Source of the DNA: JBPOFM01 sp051252455
Lineage (GTDB): Bacteria; Bacteroidota; Bacteroidia; Flavobacteriales; Flavobacteriaceae
Reading direction: 5' to 3'
DNA length: 64,000 nt
Assembly: GCA_051252455.1 (NCBI GenBank)
Contig: JBPOFM010000007.1
Location: forward strand, 172,269 to 236,268
Part shown: in pieces, positions 27,909-37,136 of the stretch
Numbering within the stretch: the first letter of the stretch is position 1
Layout of the letters: the number at the start of each line of letters is the position of its first letter
Program-made: the position numbers and the translations under genes
Notes under the pieces: model-generated
Database searches by the model: none
The model's input: only the letters and a program-made list of their open reading frames with translations
What the model was told of the DNA's origin: nothing

Positions 27909-29074
27909 AAATTGGACTTGTTTTACCGACTGTTCCTGGTTATTCGGAAACTTTTTTTAGATCAAAAATTATTGGCCTTGAGCAGTCTGGCCATAATGTT
28001 ACCATTTTTTGTTCTCATTATACAGAAAACAGTAACAAATTCAAAGTTATTTTACTTCCTAAACATTATAAAAATCAGTTTATTCAGGTAATGATGATGC
28101 TTTGGGAATACTTTAAGCTGATTTTTCATCTAAAGACAGTGAAAAGGTATGTAGTGCTGGAAAGGGTTGATAAGACTTCATGGTCTAGAATTTTAAAAAG
28201 AGTGTATAACAACGCACCCATTCTAAAGGAAAAACTGGATTGGTTACATTTTGGGTTTGGTACTTTGGTGATGGATTGCCAGAATGTGGCTAAAGCCAAA
28301 CAAACTAAAATGGCCATAAGTTTTAGAGGATTTGACATCGGTATTTACCCAATAAAAAATCCTAACTGTTATCTTAAAACATGGGAAGTGGTTGATAAGA
28401 TTCACGTTATTTCTGATGATATTAAGGATTTGCTTTATAAAAACGGTTTTCAGGATCAAGCATCTGTTGTAAAAATTACTCCCGCAATTGATTCTGATTT
28501 TTTCACTCCAAACACGTTGCGTATGGATGATGATTCCGTAAAGATTATTACAGTAGCAAGATTACATTGGAAAAAGGGATTGGATTATACTTTGGAAGCT
28601 TTGTTTTTATTGAAACAAAAAGGTATCAAATTCGAATATAGGATTATCGGTTCGGGGCCTGCAGAAGAGGCCTTGAAATTCGCTGTTTATCAATTGAAAC
28701 TGCAAAAAGAGGTAATTTTTTTAGGGAAGTTGAAGCCTGAAGAAGTAAAAGTTCAATTAGGAATGTCTAAAGTTTACATCCAATACAGTGTGCAGGAAGG
28801 TTTTTGCAATGCGGTTTTAGAAGCGCAAGCAATGGGTTTATTATGTATGGTAAGTAATGCTGAAGGTTTGGCGGAAAATGTGTTGGACCAAGTAACCGGG
28901 TTTGTCGTCCAAAAGAGAAACCCCATGGAATTAGCAATCGCCATTGAAAAACTATTATATTTACCAAGCAATCAAAAATTGGATATTGAAGAAGCCGCCA
29001 TAAAAAGAATACATGAGAAGTTTAACCTCGAAAATCAGAAGATGAGCTTCATTGATTTTTATACAGTCAGTTAA
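27905..29074 (+). CDS. Family 4 glycosyltransferase
   Basis: The 389-residue GT-B enzyme starts with KIGLVLPTVPGYSETFFRSK. It has the conserved ISFRGFDIGIYP, the linker ITPAIDSDFFTP and the donor signature QEGFCNAVLEAQAMG. It resembles colanic-acid WcaL/AmsK-type transferases that recognise FRG(x)D in the acceptor domain. It starts within the stop of the small frame before it. Confidence 0.9.
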   Translation: MKIGLVLPTVPGYSETFFRSKIIGLEQSGHNVTIFCSHYTENSNKFKVILLPKHYKNQFIQVMMMLWEYFKLIFHLKTVKRYVVLERVDKTSWSRILKRVYNNAPILKEKLDWLHFGFGTLVMDCQNVAKAKQTKMAISFRGFDIGIYPIKNPNCYLKTWEVVDKIHVISDDIKDLLYKNGFQDQASVVKITPAIDSDFFTPNTLRMDDDSVKIITVARLHWKKGLDYTLEALFLLKQKGIKFEYRIIGSGPAEEALKFAVYQLKLQKEVIFLGKLKPEEVKVQLGMSKVYIQYSVQEGFCNAVLEAQAMGLLCMVSNAEGLAENVLDQVTGFVVQKRNPMELAIAIEKLLYLPSNQKLDIEEAAIKRIHEKFNLENQKMSFIDFYTVS

Positions 29075-29202
29075 GAAAAGTTCCAAATTTGTGGAATAAA
29101 ATAAAAATTTTATGATATACTGTAGTATAAAAAATATATAATTGGATAAAATTAAATTTTTGTCATCTTTCTAATAATAACGTTTAAAATTAAGACAAAA
29201 TC

Positions 29203-29877
29203 ATGTTTAAAAAAGCATTTTCTGGAGTTAAAGAAACCATAAAAAAAATTGTAAAATCCGAACAGTACTTACGGCACGCCAAAGTGGGTGCTCCTGACGT
29301 ATGGAAATATACACGCGAATTTCAGTTCAAATTTCTTATAGATCAAGGGCTTAAAAAAACCGATAAGCTAATGGATATCGGCTGCGGTACACTCAGAGGA
29401 GGAATCCCCATTATAAATTATCTTAATAGTGGAAATTATTATGGTATGGACGTTAGAGATGAAGTTCTAAACGAAGGCAGAAAAGAAATAAAATCAGAAA
29501 AACTTGAGGATAAAAACCCTAACTTAATTTCATTCAATCAATTTTCAGATGTGAATTTAAATGAGAAATTGAACGTGATGTTTGCTTTTTCTGTTTTGAT
29601 CCATTTGGAAGATAAAATTGCTGAGAGCTGTTTCCAATTTGTGTCGAATTCCTTATTAAGTGGCGGAGTGTTCTATGCAAATGTCAACATTGCCAGTTCT
29701 AGGGAAGGTAATTGGTTGGAATTCCCTATTGTTTTTCGTAACCAGGAGTTTTATAGTGATTTAGCTTCGAAAAATGGTTTAAATCTCGAGAATATGGGAA
29801 ATATGTTAAGTCTGGGACACGATACTGGAAAGAAAGCTGATAGGCAACAAATAATGTTGAAATTCACAAAAATATAA
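29203..29877 (+). CDS. Class I SAM-dependent methyltransferase
   Basis: The 224-residue protein has the SAM motif KLMDIGCGTLRGGIPIINYL (about 57-76), YYGMDVRDEVL as motif II, and a FAFSVLIHLEDKI segment. This is a normal small-molecule/glycan methyltransferase layout. The N-terminal region is basic. It lies between a GT4 gene and a sulfotransferase gene, with about 130-190 bp gaps on each side. Confidence 0.82.
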   Translation: MFKKAFSGVKETIKKIVKSEQYLRHAKVGAPDVWKYTREFQFKFLIDQGLKKTDKLMDIGCGTLRGGIPIINYLNSGNYYGMDVRDEVLNEGRKEIKSEKLEDKNPNLISFNQFSDVNLNEKLNVMFAFSVLIHLEDKIAESCFQFVSNSLLSGGVFYANVNIASSREGNWLEFPIVFRNQEFYSDLASKNGLNLENMGNMLSLGHDTGKKADRQQIMLKFTKI

Positions 29878-30069
29878 TGGACCTAAAGCCTTTTCAAGAT
29901 TTGTTAAAATAGTAAGGGTTTCCACTTTAAAAGTATTGATTGGAAATAAGCCATAAAATTCGGTGAATTATTAATTTTTTACCAGTAAAAACGCTCTTAT
30001 TTTAATTTATGATTGGAATTTTATAAAAAGAACTTCATTTGATTTCGGTTTCAAAATGATATATTAAGC

Positions 30070-30678
30070 ATGAACCAAAAAGTATTTTGTATAGGCTTTC
30101 AGAAAACGGGAACGACCTCCTTGGAGGAAGCCCTAAAGATTTTAGGCTATCGCGTATATGGCGGTGATAAGCAACTAATGAAATGTGACAATCGAGACGC
30201 TTTAAAATCATACATCGCTAAAACAATGGAACATTGGGATGCAGTGCAGGATATGCCTTGGCCCTTATTCTATAAGGAATTGCATGAGTTGTTTCCAAAC
30301 GCAAAATTTATTTTGACCATTCGAGAAACCGAAAAATGGATAATAAGTGTGGTGAAATATTTTGCAAGTATAAGAATACCTTTACATCAAAAAATCTATA
30401 ACGTTCCCTGCGCCGAAGGATTTGAAGGAGTTTATAAAAAAATATATGAAGAAAACAATCGGGCAATTTTAGAGTATTTTAAAGACAATCCGAATTTTCT
30501 AGTCATGGAAATGGGTGAAAATTTTAAATTTGACACTTTGTGTGCCTTCTTGGAAATAAGTAAAGTTCCGAACACACCTTTTCCCCATGCTAGAAATAAT
30601 AAAAAGCGCAAATTACCAGATTACAAATTGTATCGTGACCTCCGTTCAATGTATTGGAATTACAAAAAAAAATATTAG
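30070..30678 (+). CDS. Sulfotransferase family protein
   Basis: The 202-residue protein begins VFCIGFQKTGTTSLEEALK, the PAPS 5'-phosphosulfate loop. FILTIRETEKWIISVVKYF (about 78-96) is in the 3'-phosphate-binding position, although the usual R-x-P is R-E-T. DMPWPLFYKEL is shared with the sulfotransferase group of protein-like Sulfotransfer_4/NodH relatives. It starts at ATG 30070 and is followed 9 nt later by a glycosyltransferase gene, so sulfation and chain assembly are co-encoded. Confidence 0.8.
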   Translation: MNQKVFCIGFQKTGTTSLEEALKILGYRVYGGDKQLMKCDNRDALKSYIAKTMEHWDAVQDMPWPLFYKELHELFPNAKFILTIRETEKWIISVVKYFASIRIPLHQKIYNVPCAEGFEGVYKKIYEENNRAILEYFKDNPNFLVMEMGENFKFDTLCAFLEISKVPNTPFPHARNNKKRKLPDYKLYRDLRSMYWNYKKKY

Positions 30679-30687
30679 TGAATTATT

Positions 30688-31749
30688 GTGACGATTTTAA
30701 TACTCTACACACATAACCAAGGGTTTCTATCCCATTTTTTTGAGGAAGTTTCAACGAGGCTTTCAGATAAAGGACACCGTGTTATCATATATTCCCTAAA
30801 ATCTAAATCTTATAATAAGAACATTGGTGATGTGTCCTTAATCGTTAAAACGAAAGGAAGCTATTACAAAAACTATCGATCGATATTCAAGATAATCAAA
30901 ACCATTAAACCAGATGTGGTTGTGTCTAATTTTAGTTATGTCAATCCAGCATTATTATTCGGTCGCTTGTTGGGAGTTTCAAAAAATGTGGTATGGTTTC
31001 ATTCTTTGAATGAACAAACGAGTGCCTCTGCCAAAAATGTTTTTATAAAAAGGGCTTTTCTTAAATTGGCAGATTTCGTAATTGCCAACTCTCATATTAC
31101 AAAAGAGGAATTGAACACCGATTTTAAGGTAGCGATTTCTAAAATTGTCTCCATTCCGTTTTGGACTCCCGTTGCAGATGACCATTTGGAAAAAGATATG
31201 AGAAAAGAACCATTGAAACATTTAAAGATTGGCTGTCCTGGCAGGTTAGTCGCTCATAAAAATCAAAAGGTAGTTTTAGAGGCTCTTGCCAAAATGAACA
31301 CGAAAAATTTTGAATTACATATCGCCGGAACTGGCGATAGCCAACCTGAATTACGCAAGACGGCAATAAATTTGGGTATAAATCATCAAGTTCTATTCGT
31401 TGGTCATTTGTCAGGCCCTGAAATGGTTAAATTTTACAAAGCAATGGATGTGGTGATACTCCCAAGTTTGTCTGAAGCATTTGGCTTGGTGTTCATAGAG
31501 GCCATTGCATTGGGAACACCAGTAATAGTTTCTTCTAGATTTGGTGCTTTGACTTTTATTAGTGATAGAGAGCAATTAGAAAAATTCACCTTCGAACCTG
31601 AATCAGCTAACGAATTGAAAGAAAAATTGAATCCCTATTTTAAATCAAAAGGTTTGGAGTCGGACTATTTTAGGGCTTTGTATCGTAATAATTATAATAA
31701 AGACGCTATTTTTGAGCAGATTTATCAAATTCTGCGGACAGATTGTTGA
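30688..31749 (+). CDS. Family 4 glycosyltransferase
   Basis: The 353-residue GT-B enzyme starts with GTG at 30688, 9 nt after the sulfotransferase stop. It shows the N-terminal acceptor domain, VWFHSLNEQT, the linker ISIPFWTPV-type segment, GCPGRLVAHKNQ at the donor-domain start and the signature SEAFGLVFIEAIALG. It adds a sugar of the repeat unit with retention. Confidence 0.9.
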   Translation: MTILILYTHNQGFLSHFFEEVSTRLSDKGHRVIIYSLKSKSYNKNIGDVSLIVKTKGSYYKNYRSIFKIIKTIKPDVVVSNFSYVNPALLFGRLLGVSKNVVWFHSLNEQTSASAKNVFIKRAFLKLADFVIANSHITKEELNTDFKVAISKIVSIPFWTPVADDHLEKDMRKEPLKHLKIGCPGRLVAHKNQKVVLEALAKMNTKNFELHIAGTGDSQPELRKTAINLGINHQVLFVGHLSGPEMVKFYKAMDVVILPSLSEAFGLVFIEAIALGTPVIVSSRFGALTFISDREQLEKFTFEPESANELKEKLNPYFKSKGLESDYFRALYRNNYNKDAIFEQIYQILRTDC

Positions 31750-31777
31750 GTCTTTATATTTTTATTACATTAAATGT

Positions 31778-33103
31778 ATGCCGTTCAGCTTTCTAAAATA
31801 TCTACAACCCACCAACTACTTTCGCTTGTTCAATAAAAATGGCAAAAGTGCATTCCCTATGGTTGGGCATTTGCCGGAATCGATTCTGTCCCAGTTGACA
31901 TTGGATTCCTATTACAGATCTGAACAAGCACGGGATTATGATTTGTCCTGGCAAGCCATCCAAGACGGGTATATTGGTGACGCGCCAACTTACACCACAT
32001 TCGTCAGCCTCGATTTGACAGATAATTATTATTTCATAAGGAAAAACTTTCGTTCCGTTTGGGCTCTTTATGTGTTGTGTTGCCGACTTTTTACCTTTCA
32101 AAATCCAATAAAGGAAATTAAGGCCTGGAGAAAAAGTGCTGTGAATGGAATTAAACATCAGGAGTTCAAGGCATTTCAACATCATAGTTGGAAAATTTTT
32201 AGATCTAGCCTGCTAGAACAACAACCTTTAGTAAGTGTGGTCATTCCCACCTTGAATAGATATCGTTATTTGATGGAGGTGCTCCGTGATTTTGAAAAAC
32301 AGGATTATACAAATTTTGAAATTATAATCATCGATCAATCGGATAATTTCAATTTAGAATTTTATCAACAATTCCAATTAAATCTCAAGGTTATCAATCA
32401 AAAGGAAAAAGCTTTGTGGTTGGCGAGAAATACAGCAATCAAAGCTTCAAATGGAAAGTTGATCGCCTTATCTGAAGATGATGTGCGCATCAATGCAGAT
32501 TGGCTATCCTCCCATATTAAATGTTTGGATTTTTTTGACGCCAAAGTGTCCGCAGGCGTATTTTATCCTGATGGTGGCAGCATTCCTTTAAATCGTTCTT
32601 TTTTTACCTTGGCACAACAATTCGCAACTGGCAATGCCATGGTTTACAAGTCGGTATTCAATGTAGTTGGTCTGTTTGATCGTCAATTTGAAAAACAACG
32701 GATGGGCGATGGTGAATTTGGGTTAAGGGTCTATCTTGAAGGTTTCAGAAGTGTATCAAATCCGTATGCATCCTGCATCGATGTTAAGGCAGGTACTGGT
32801 GGATTACGAGAAATGGGTAGTTGGGATGCGTTTAGACCTTCTAATTTTTTGGCTCCTCGACCTATCCCTAGCGTTTTGTATTATTTCAGGAGCTATTATG
32901 GAAGTAATTCGGCACGATGGGCCTTGTTGAAAACTATTCCATTGTCCATTATGCCATATAAATTCAAAAAAAATAAACCGTTAATGATCATCGGGATATT
33001 TTTGACATTACTTTTGACGCCATTCATAGTATTTCAGGTATTGAAATCCTGGCAGTTGTCAAGTAAAAAGATGAAAGAAGGCACATTGATCGAGCAATTA
33101 TAG
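31778..33103 (+). CDS. Family 2 glycosyltransferase with N-terminal extension
   Basis: The frame is open from a TTG at 31712, but the ATG at 31778 is preferred because it follows the preceding stop (31749) without a 38-nt overlap. The product has about 441 residues. About 150 residues of unknown role precede a GT2 domain with LVSVVIPTLNRYRYLMEVL, EIIIIDQSD and the metal site ALSEDDVRINADW. A C-terminal hydrophobic helix (IIGIFLTLLLTPFIVFQVL) suggests membrane anchoring. Confidence 0.85.
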   Translation: MPFSFLKYLQPTNYFRLFNKNGKSAFPMVGHLPESILSQLTLDSYYRSEQARDYDLSWQAIQDGYIGDAPTYTTFVSLDLTDNYYFIRKNFRSVWALYVLCCRLFTFQNPIKEIKAWRKSAVNGIKHQEFKAFQHHSWKIFRSSLLEQQPLVSVVIPTLNRYRYLMEVLRDFEKQDYTNFEIIIIDQSDNFNLEFYQQFQLNLKVINQKEKALWLARNTAIKASNGKLIALSEDDVRINADWLSSHIKCLDFFDAKVSAGVFYPDGGSIPLNRSFFTLAQQFATGNAMVYKSVFNVVGLFDRQFEKQRMGDGEFGLRVYLEGFRSVSNPYASCIDVKAGTGGLREMGSWDAFRPSNFLAPRPIPSVLYYFRSYYGSNSARWALLKTIPLSIMPYKFKKNKPLMIIGIFLTLLLTPFIVFQVLKSWQLSSKKMKEGTLIEQL

Positions 33104-33142
33104 ACTAGAATCCTAAACCTGACAAGGCAGAAATAAATTTTA

Positions 33143-34237
33143 GTGAAAACAAGAATCCTTATAATAACCTCTGAATTTCCTCCCCAACCTGGTGGTATAG
33201 GCAATCATGCGTATCATTTAGCTTTTTATTTAACCAAACGTGATTATAAAGTTTCTGTGATAGCAGATCAACGTTCTTTAGAGAGTGATAATGAAGTGGT
33301 TTTTGACGCTGCCTTACCATTTACTGTACATCGCATACGGTTGCGAAAAGTAAGATTGATGATGTATCTTCAGCGTTTTAGAAAAACGATTAAGCTTCTG
33401 AAAAACGCAGATGTTGTTATCGCCACTGGGAAATTCCCATTGTGGAATGTTGCGTTTTGTACTCAGATGTACCATTGTCCAAGCTTGGCGATTATTCATG
33501 GCAGTGAAGTGAATTTTAAATCTTTTGGAAGCAGAACGATGGTCAATGTGTCGTTAAGAAAATTTGACACGATCATTGCGGTGTCAAATTATACAAAACA
33601 ATTGATTTCCCATCTCAACTTAGAGGTTGAGGTGATTCCTAATGGGATTGAAATCAGTCAATGGACGGTTCATAAAGAAGATGAATTCTCTTTGGAAGGC
33701 TATCCTATTTTAACGACTGTTGGTCGCGTAAGTACTAGAAAAGGGCAATTGAATGTTATAAAATCACTTCCTGAATTGCTAAAAATTTTCCCCAAGATCC
33801 ATTATCATTGCGTTGGTATTCCTACTGAAAGAGAAGCTTTTTTAGCAGAGGCGAAGAACTTACAAGTTGATAAACATCTTACATTTCATGGTGTGCTGGA
33901 TCATAATGCCTTAAAAAGCGTACTCATAGAAACTGATGTATTTGTAATGATGAGCCAAGAAACTACCACTGGTGATGTAGAAGGATTCGGAATTGCCATT
34001 TTGGAGGCTAATGCCATGGGTGTACCTTCTTTAGGTTCAATGGGCTGTGGAATTGAAGACGCCATCAAGCCAGGAGAAACAGGCTTTTTGATTGAACCTA
34101 ATAATGCCAAAGCTTTACAAAAAAGTTTAATCGAGATTGTTAAGAACAAGGAATCGTTCAAAGAGCAGTCCATAGTCTGGGCTAAAACTCATGATTGGGC
34201 GTATCTAATAGAACGTTATATAGCTTTATTGCCATGA
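33143..34237 (+). CDS. Family 4 glycosyltransferase
   Basis: This 364-residue GT-B enzyme starts with GTG at 33143. It has ILIITSEFPPQPGGIGNHAY with the acceptor-domain glycine loop, LAIIHGSEVNF, the linker VIPNGIEISQW, and TVGRVSTRKGQ. The donor signature is VEGFGIAILEANAMG with E-x7-E. Its end overlaps the next GT4 gene by 4 nt (ATGA). Confidence 0.92.
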   Translation: MKTRILIITSEFPPQPGGIGNHAYHLAFYLTKRDYKVSVIADQRSLESDNEVVFDAALPFTVHRIRLRKVRLMMYLQRFRKTIKLLKNADVVIATGKFPLWNVAFCTQMYHCPSLAIIHGSEVNFKSFGSRTMVNVSLRKFDTIIAVSNYTKQLISHLNLEVEVIPNGIEISQWTVHKEDEFSLEGYPILTTVGRVSTRKGQLNVIKSLPELLKIFPKIHYHCVGIPTEREAFLAEAKNLQVDKHLTFHGVLDHNALKSVLIETDVFVMMSQETTTGDVEGFGIAILEANAMGVPSLGSMGCGIEDAIKPGETGFLIEPNNAKALQKSLIEIVKNKESFKEQSIVWAKTHDWAYLIERYIALLP

Positions 34238-35358
34238 AGACCTTGACCATCATTTCACATACTGAACATTATTTACGTGCTGATGGCACTTTGGTGGGTT
34301 TGGGTTCAACAGTTACTGAAATCAATCACCTTCTAGAGGTATTTGATTCCATTATCCATGTGGCTATGTTTCATAAAACAACTGCACCCAACAATGCATT
34401 GCCCTACAGTTCTGATAAGATAAGATTTGTTGCCATGCCAGAAGTAGGAGGGAAAAAGATCATAGATAAGTTAGCATTGATTCGGATGGCTCCCAAAATC
34501 CTTCAGGTGGTTAGCGAAAATGTTTCGAAAAGCTCATATTTTCAGTTTCGAGCGCCCACTGGAATTGGGGTTTTTGTCATTCCATATTTAATTTTATTCA
34601 GATCTAAAAAAGGTTGGTTCAAATATGCAGGGAATTGGAAACAGCTTAATGCACCATTGGCATATCGCTTTCAAAAATGGTTGTTGATGCGTGAATCACG
34701 CATTGTCACCATCAATGGAGCTTGGAAAGCACAGCCTAAACACTGTTTAAGCTTTGAGAACCCCTGTTTGACTCAAAATGAAATTCAGCAAGGAAAAACT
34801 ATACGGGCCGACAAGTCATTGACCTTCCCAATTAATTTTTGTTTTGTTGGACGTTTGGAAGCAGCTAAAGGTGTGGACACCATTATCGAAGCCATCGCTG
34901 GCTTAAGTGGCGACTTCAAAAAAAAGATAGGTTCTATTGCCATGGTGGGCACAGGGGAAAAACTTCCAGAATATAAAGAAAAATGTAATGAATTAAAACT
35001 GCCCATCGAATTCTTGGGCGTGCTTTCAAAGTCTCAAGTGCATGACATTTATAAAAAATCGCATGCCATTCTTTTACCATCGCTTTCAGAAGGTTTTCCA
35101 AAGGTCATAGCGGAAGCGATGAATTATGGTTGTGTCCCTATCGTTTCAGATGTCTCTTCAATAAGTCAATATGTAAAAAACAGGAAAAATGGTTTTCTCT
35201 TGAAAAACATCAATGTGAATGGTTTGACGGAGGCATTGGAAAATTTCTTGGAATTGACTGATGCCGAGTTCAAAAAAATGATTCAAAGTGATGATCTTGG
35301 TATTGAAAAATTCAGTTATGATCATTATAATGAGCGCATCAAGACGGAAATTTTGTAA
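34234..35358 (+). CDS. Family 4 glycosyltransferase
   Basis: The frame is open from a TTG at 34195, but the ATG at 34234 inside the preceding stop (ATGA) is the better start, giving 374 residues beginning KTLTIISHTEHYL. A GT-B fold is indicated by CFVGRLEAAKGVDT, FLGVLSKSQVHDIYKKS and the donor signature SEGFPKVIAEAMNYG. The acceptor-domain motifs are less typical than in its neighbours. Confidence 0.88.
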   Translation: MKTLTIISHTEHYLRADGTLVGLGSTVTEINHLLEVFDSIIHVAMFHKTTAPNNALPYSSDKIRFVAMPEVGGKKIIDKLALIRMAPKILQVVSENVSKSSYFQFRAPTGIGVFVIPYLILFRSKKGWFKYAGNWKQLNAPLAYRFQKWLLMRESRIVTINGAWKAQPKHCLSFENPCLTQNEIQQGKTIRADKSLTFPINFCFVGRLEAAKGVDTIIEAIAGLSGDFKKKIGSIAMVGTGEKLPEYKEKCNELKLPIEFLGVLSKSQVHDIYKKSHAILLPSLSEGFPKVIAEAMNYGCVPIVSDVSSISQYVKNRKNGFLLKNINVNGLTEALENFLELTDAEFKKMIQSDDLGIEKFSYDHYNERIKTEIL

Positions 35359-35501
35359 CATATCTAATATCTTCCCGAAAGATGCTTAAATAAAAACGCA
35401 TATTTTTTATTGATTATATGAATTTCTCTTATAGATTTAATACTTTTATTTTTTTGAATTCCAGTTTTAAATGAGCAGATGAAAAGAGTTCGATAAAGCA
35501 G

Positions 35502-37136
35502 ATGAGTTTGTCTGATCCTGAATGTATGATTGAATCTATAAAATTAAAAAAACAAAAATCATGGCAACCTATAAGTTTTGTTCAACCTCAAAAACACAAA
35601 GTTGAGCTCGAGGTTTTTGTGCCAGAAAGTCAAGTCTTTACTGTTCAAATTACCTTCAAAAACTCGATTGTTTCCTTTAGGGATAGTGACTATTCGTGGC
35701 AGAATATTTTGCAACGTAGACTTTCCAACTGGTATGCTCCGAAAATAATAAAGCTTGAAACGGAACAAATTATTCAGGCCAACCAGCACAATGGCATTTG
35801 GGAGGTGAATCCTGAAAATCCTAAAATATTGTTATGGCATTTCAATATCCCAAATTCAAGTCCTTTGTCCAAATATGAATCGGATAATGGAAAACTAATC
35901 AACCAAGCCACTTCCGATACTGATTGTGTCATGCCTCTGGCACTTTTACTTCCGTCTCAAAATGGCATGGAAATGAGCCGTTCAAAATTTCCTTTTTCTG
36001 CAATCGCCTGTTTTACCGATCACTGTGATTTTGATAATTTAGCAAGCTTAAATCATCAGAGGATTTTTTTTAAAAAATATAGGATCAAGGTGACCAAAGG
36101 TTTTTTTTTGAATCACTTTTCTAAAAGACCAGACACCGCTTCTAATGAGTTTCACCATTCCGAACTCAAGGCCTGGCTTGCGGATGGTCATGAGCTGGCA
36201 TATCACTCTTTGTCTCAATCCATAAAACCGTTCGATGAGAGTTTTAAGGATTTTAAAAATTTTGAGCCACCATTTAAGGATATAGCCACTTGGATAGACC
36301 ACGGTTTTCAACCTTACAATGTATCCCAATACCATAATCATAAGCCATTGGCAAATGATTACGCATCAGTACTAAACTCTAAGGGTATTAATATCATTTG
36401 GAATTATATAGATTCAGGAACTGCGACCATGGGGGTTATAAATCAAATGAATCCTGCACATTTCAATTTACGATCTTATTACAACGGAATTACACAGGTG
36501 CGTTTGAAAAATAGAATTCCGATGCTTATCAAAAACATTCTATTTCACTTTTATAATACAGATGAAAGTTTACGGTTGTATGGAAGTTTGGCTAAATTTT
36601 ACAAAACTCGAAAAAAGAAAAAGACATTTGGAAAATACGTCACATTTTTTCAAGAATTAGTCAACTTGATCAGCTTATTGGTTCCCGTTATGCTGTTTTG
36701 GAAAGAAAAAAGGTCTAAAACTTATCCATTAGCGGAATATAATCCTGTTATGTTTCGTCATGATATAAATGGAAATAGATTCACTGTGTTTCAAACATTG
36801 GAAATGATTGATTTTAGAACAGGTTTGCATCCATCAAATATTGATTTACTAATCAAAGAAAGTGGACTTTTTATTGCACACACCTATTTTTCTGCACCAA
36901 TGAACTATCATCAAGGTCGCATGTTTAAAAATGATTTAATTATCAATCAGCAAGTTGAAACCAATTTTGATTATATTTCAAAAAAAATTGAATCTCGGGA
37001 GCTTTGGAATCCCACGCTAAAGGAATTGGTTTCTTATTTGGAAAAATTCAGGACAGTAACATTTGATTGTGATGATAAAGGGCAGCTTTTGGTTAAGAAC
37101 AATGATTATCTATTAGATTCGAGAGCGGTAAGATGA
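35502..37136 (+). CDS. Large protein with diverged polysaccharide-deacetylase (NodB-like) features
   Basis: I cannot assign this 544-residue protein firmly. The first 140 residues look beta-rich. The middle has FTDHCDFDNLASL in the place of the NodB TFDDG motif, and GHELAYHSLSQ in the place of the H-x3-5-H metal site. A later segment reads YNPVMFRHDINGNRF, and WNPTLKELVSYLEKF closes the protein. The order recalls carbohydrate esterase 4-like proteins that remove N-acetyl groups, but key residues differ. No signal peptide is visible, so it would act in the cytoplasm. It overlaps the FemAB gene by 4 nt. Confidence 0.5.
   Translation: MSLSDPECMIESIKLKKQKSWQPISFVQPQKHKVELEVFVPESQVFTVQITFKNSIVSFRDSDYSWQNILQRRLSNWYAPKIIKLETEQIIQANQHNGIWEVNPENPKILLWHFNIPNSSPLSKYESDNGKLINQATSDTDCVMPLALLLPSQNGMEMSRSKFPFSAIACFTDHCDFDNLASLNHQRIFFKKYRIKVTKGFFLNHFSKRPDTASNEFHHSELKAWLADGHELAYHSLSQSIKPFDESFKDFKNFEPPFKDIATWIDHGFQPYNVSQYHNHKPLANDYASVLNSKGINIIWNYIDSGTATMGVINQMNPAHFNLRSYYNGITQVRLKNRIPMLIKNILFHFYNTDESLRLYGSLAKFYKTRKKKKTFGKYVTFFQELVNLISLLVPVMLFWKEKRSKTYPLAEYNPVMFRHDINGNRFTVFQTLEMIDFRTGLHPSNIDLLIKESGLFIAHTYFSAPMNYHQGRMFKNDLIINQQVETNFDYISKKIESRELWNPTLKELVSYLEKFRTVTFDCDDKGQLLVKNNDYLLDSRAVR

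Noticed and set aside
31712..31777. Upstream TTG start for the GT2 gene
   Set aside because: It would give a 38-nt overlap with the preceding GT4 gene; the ATG at 31778 fits better.
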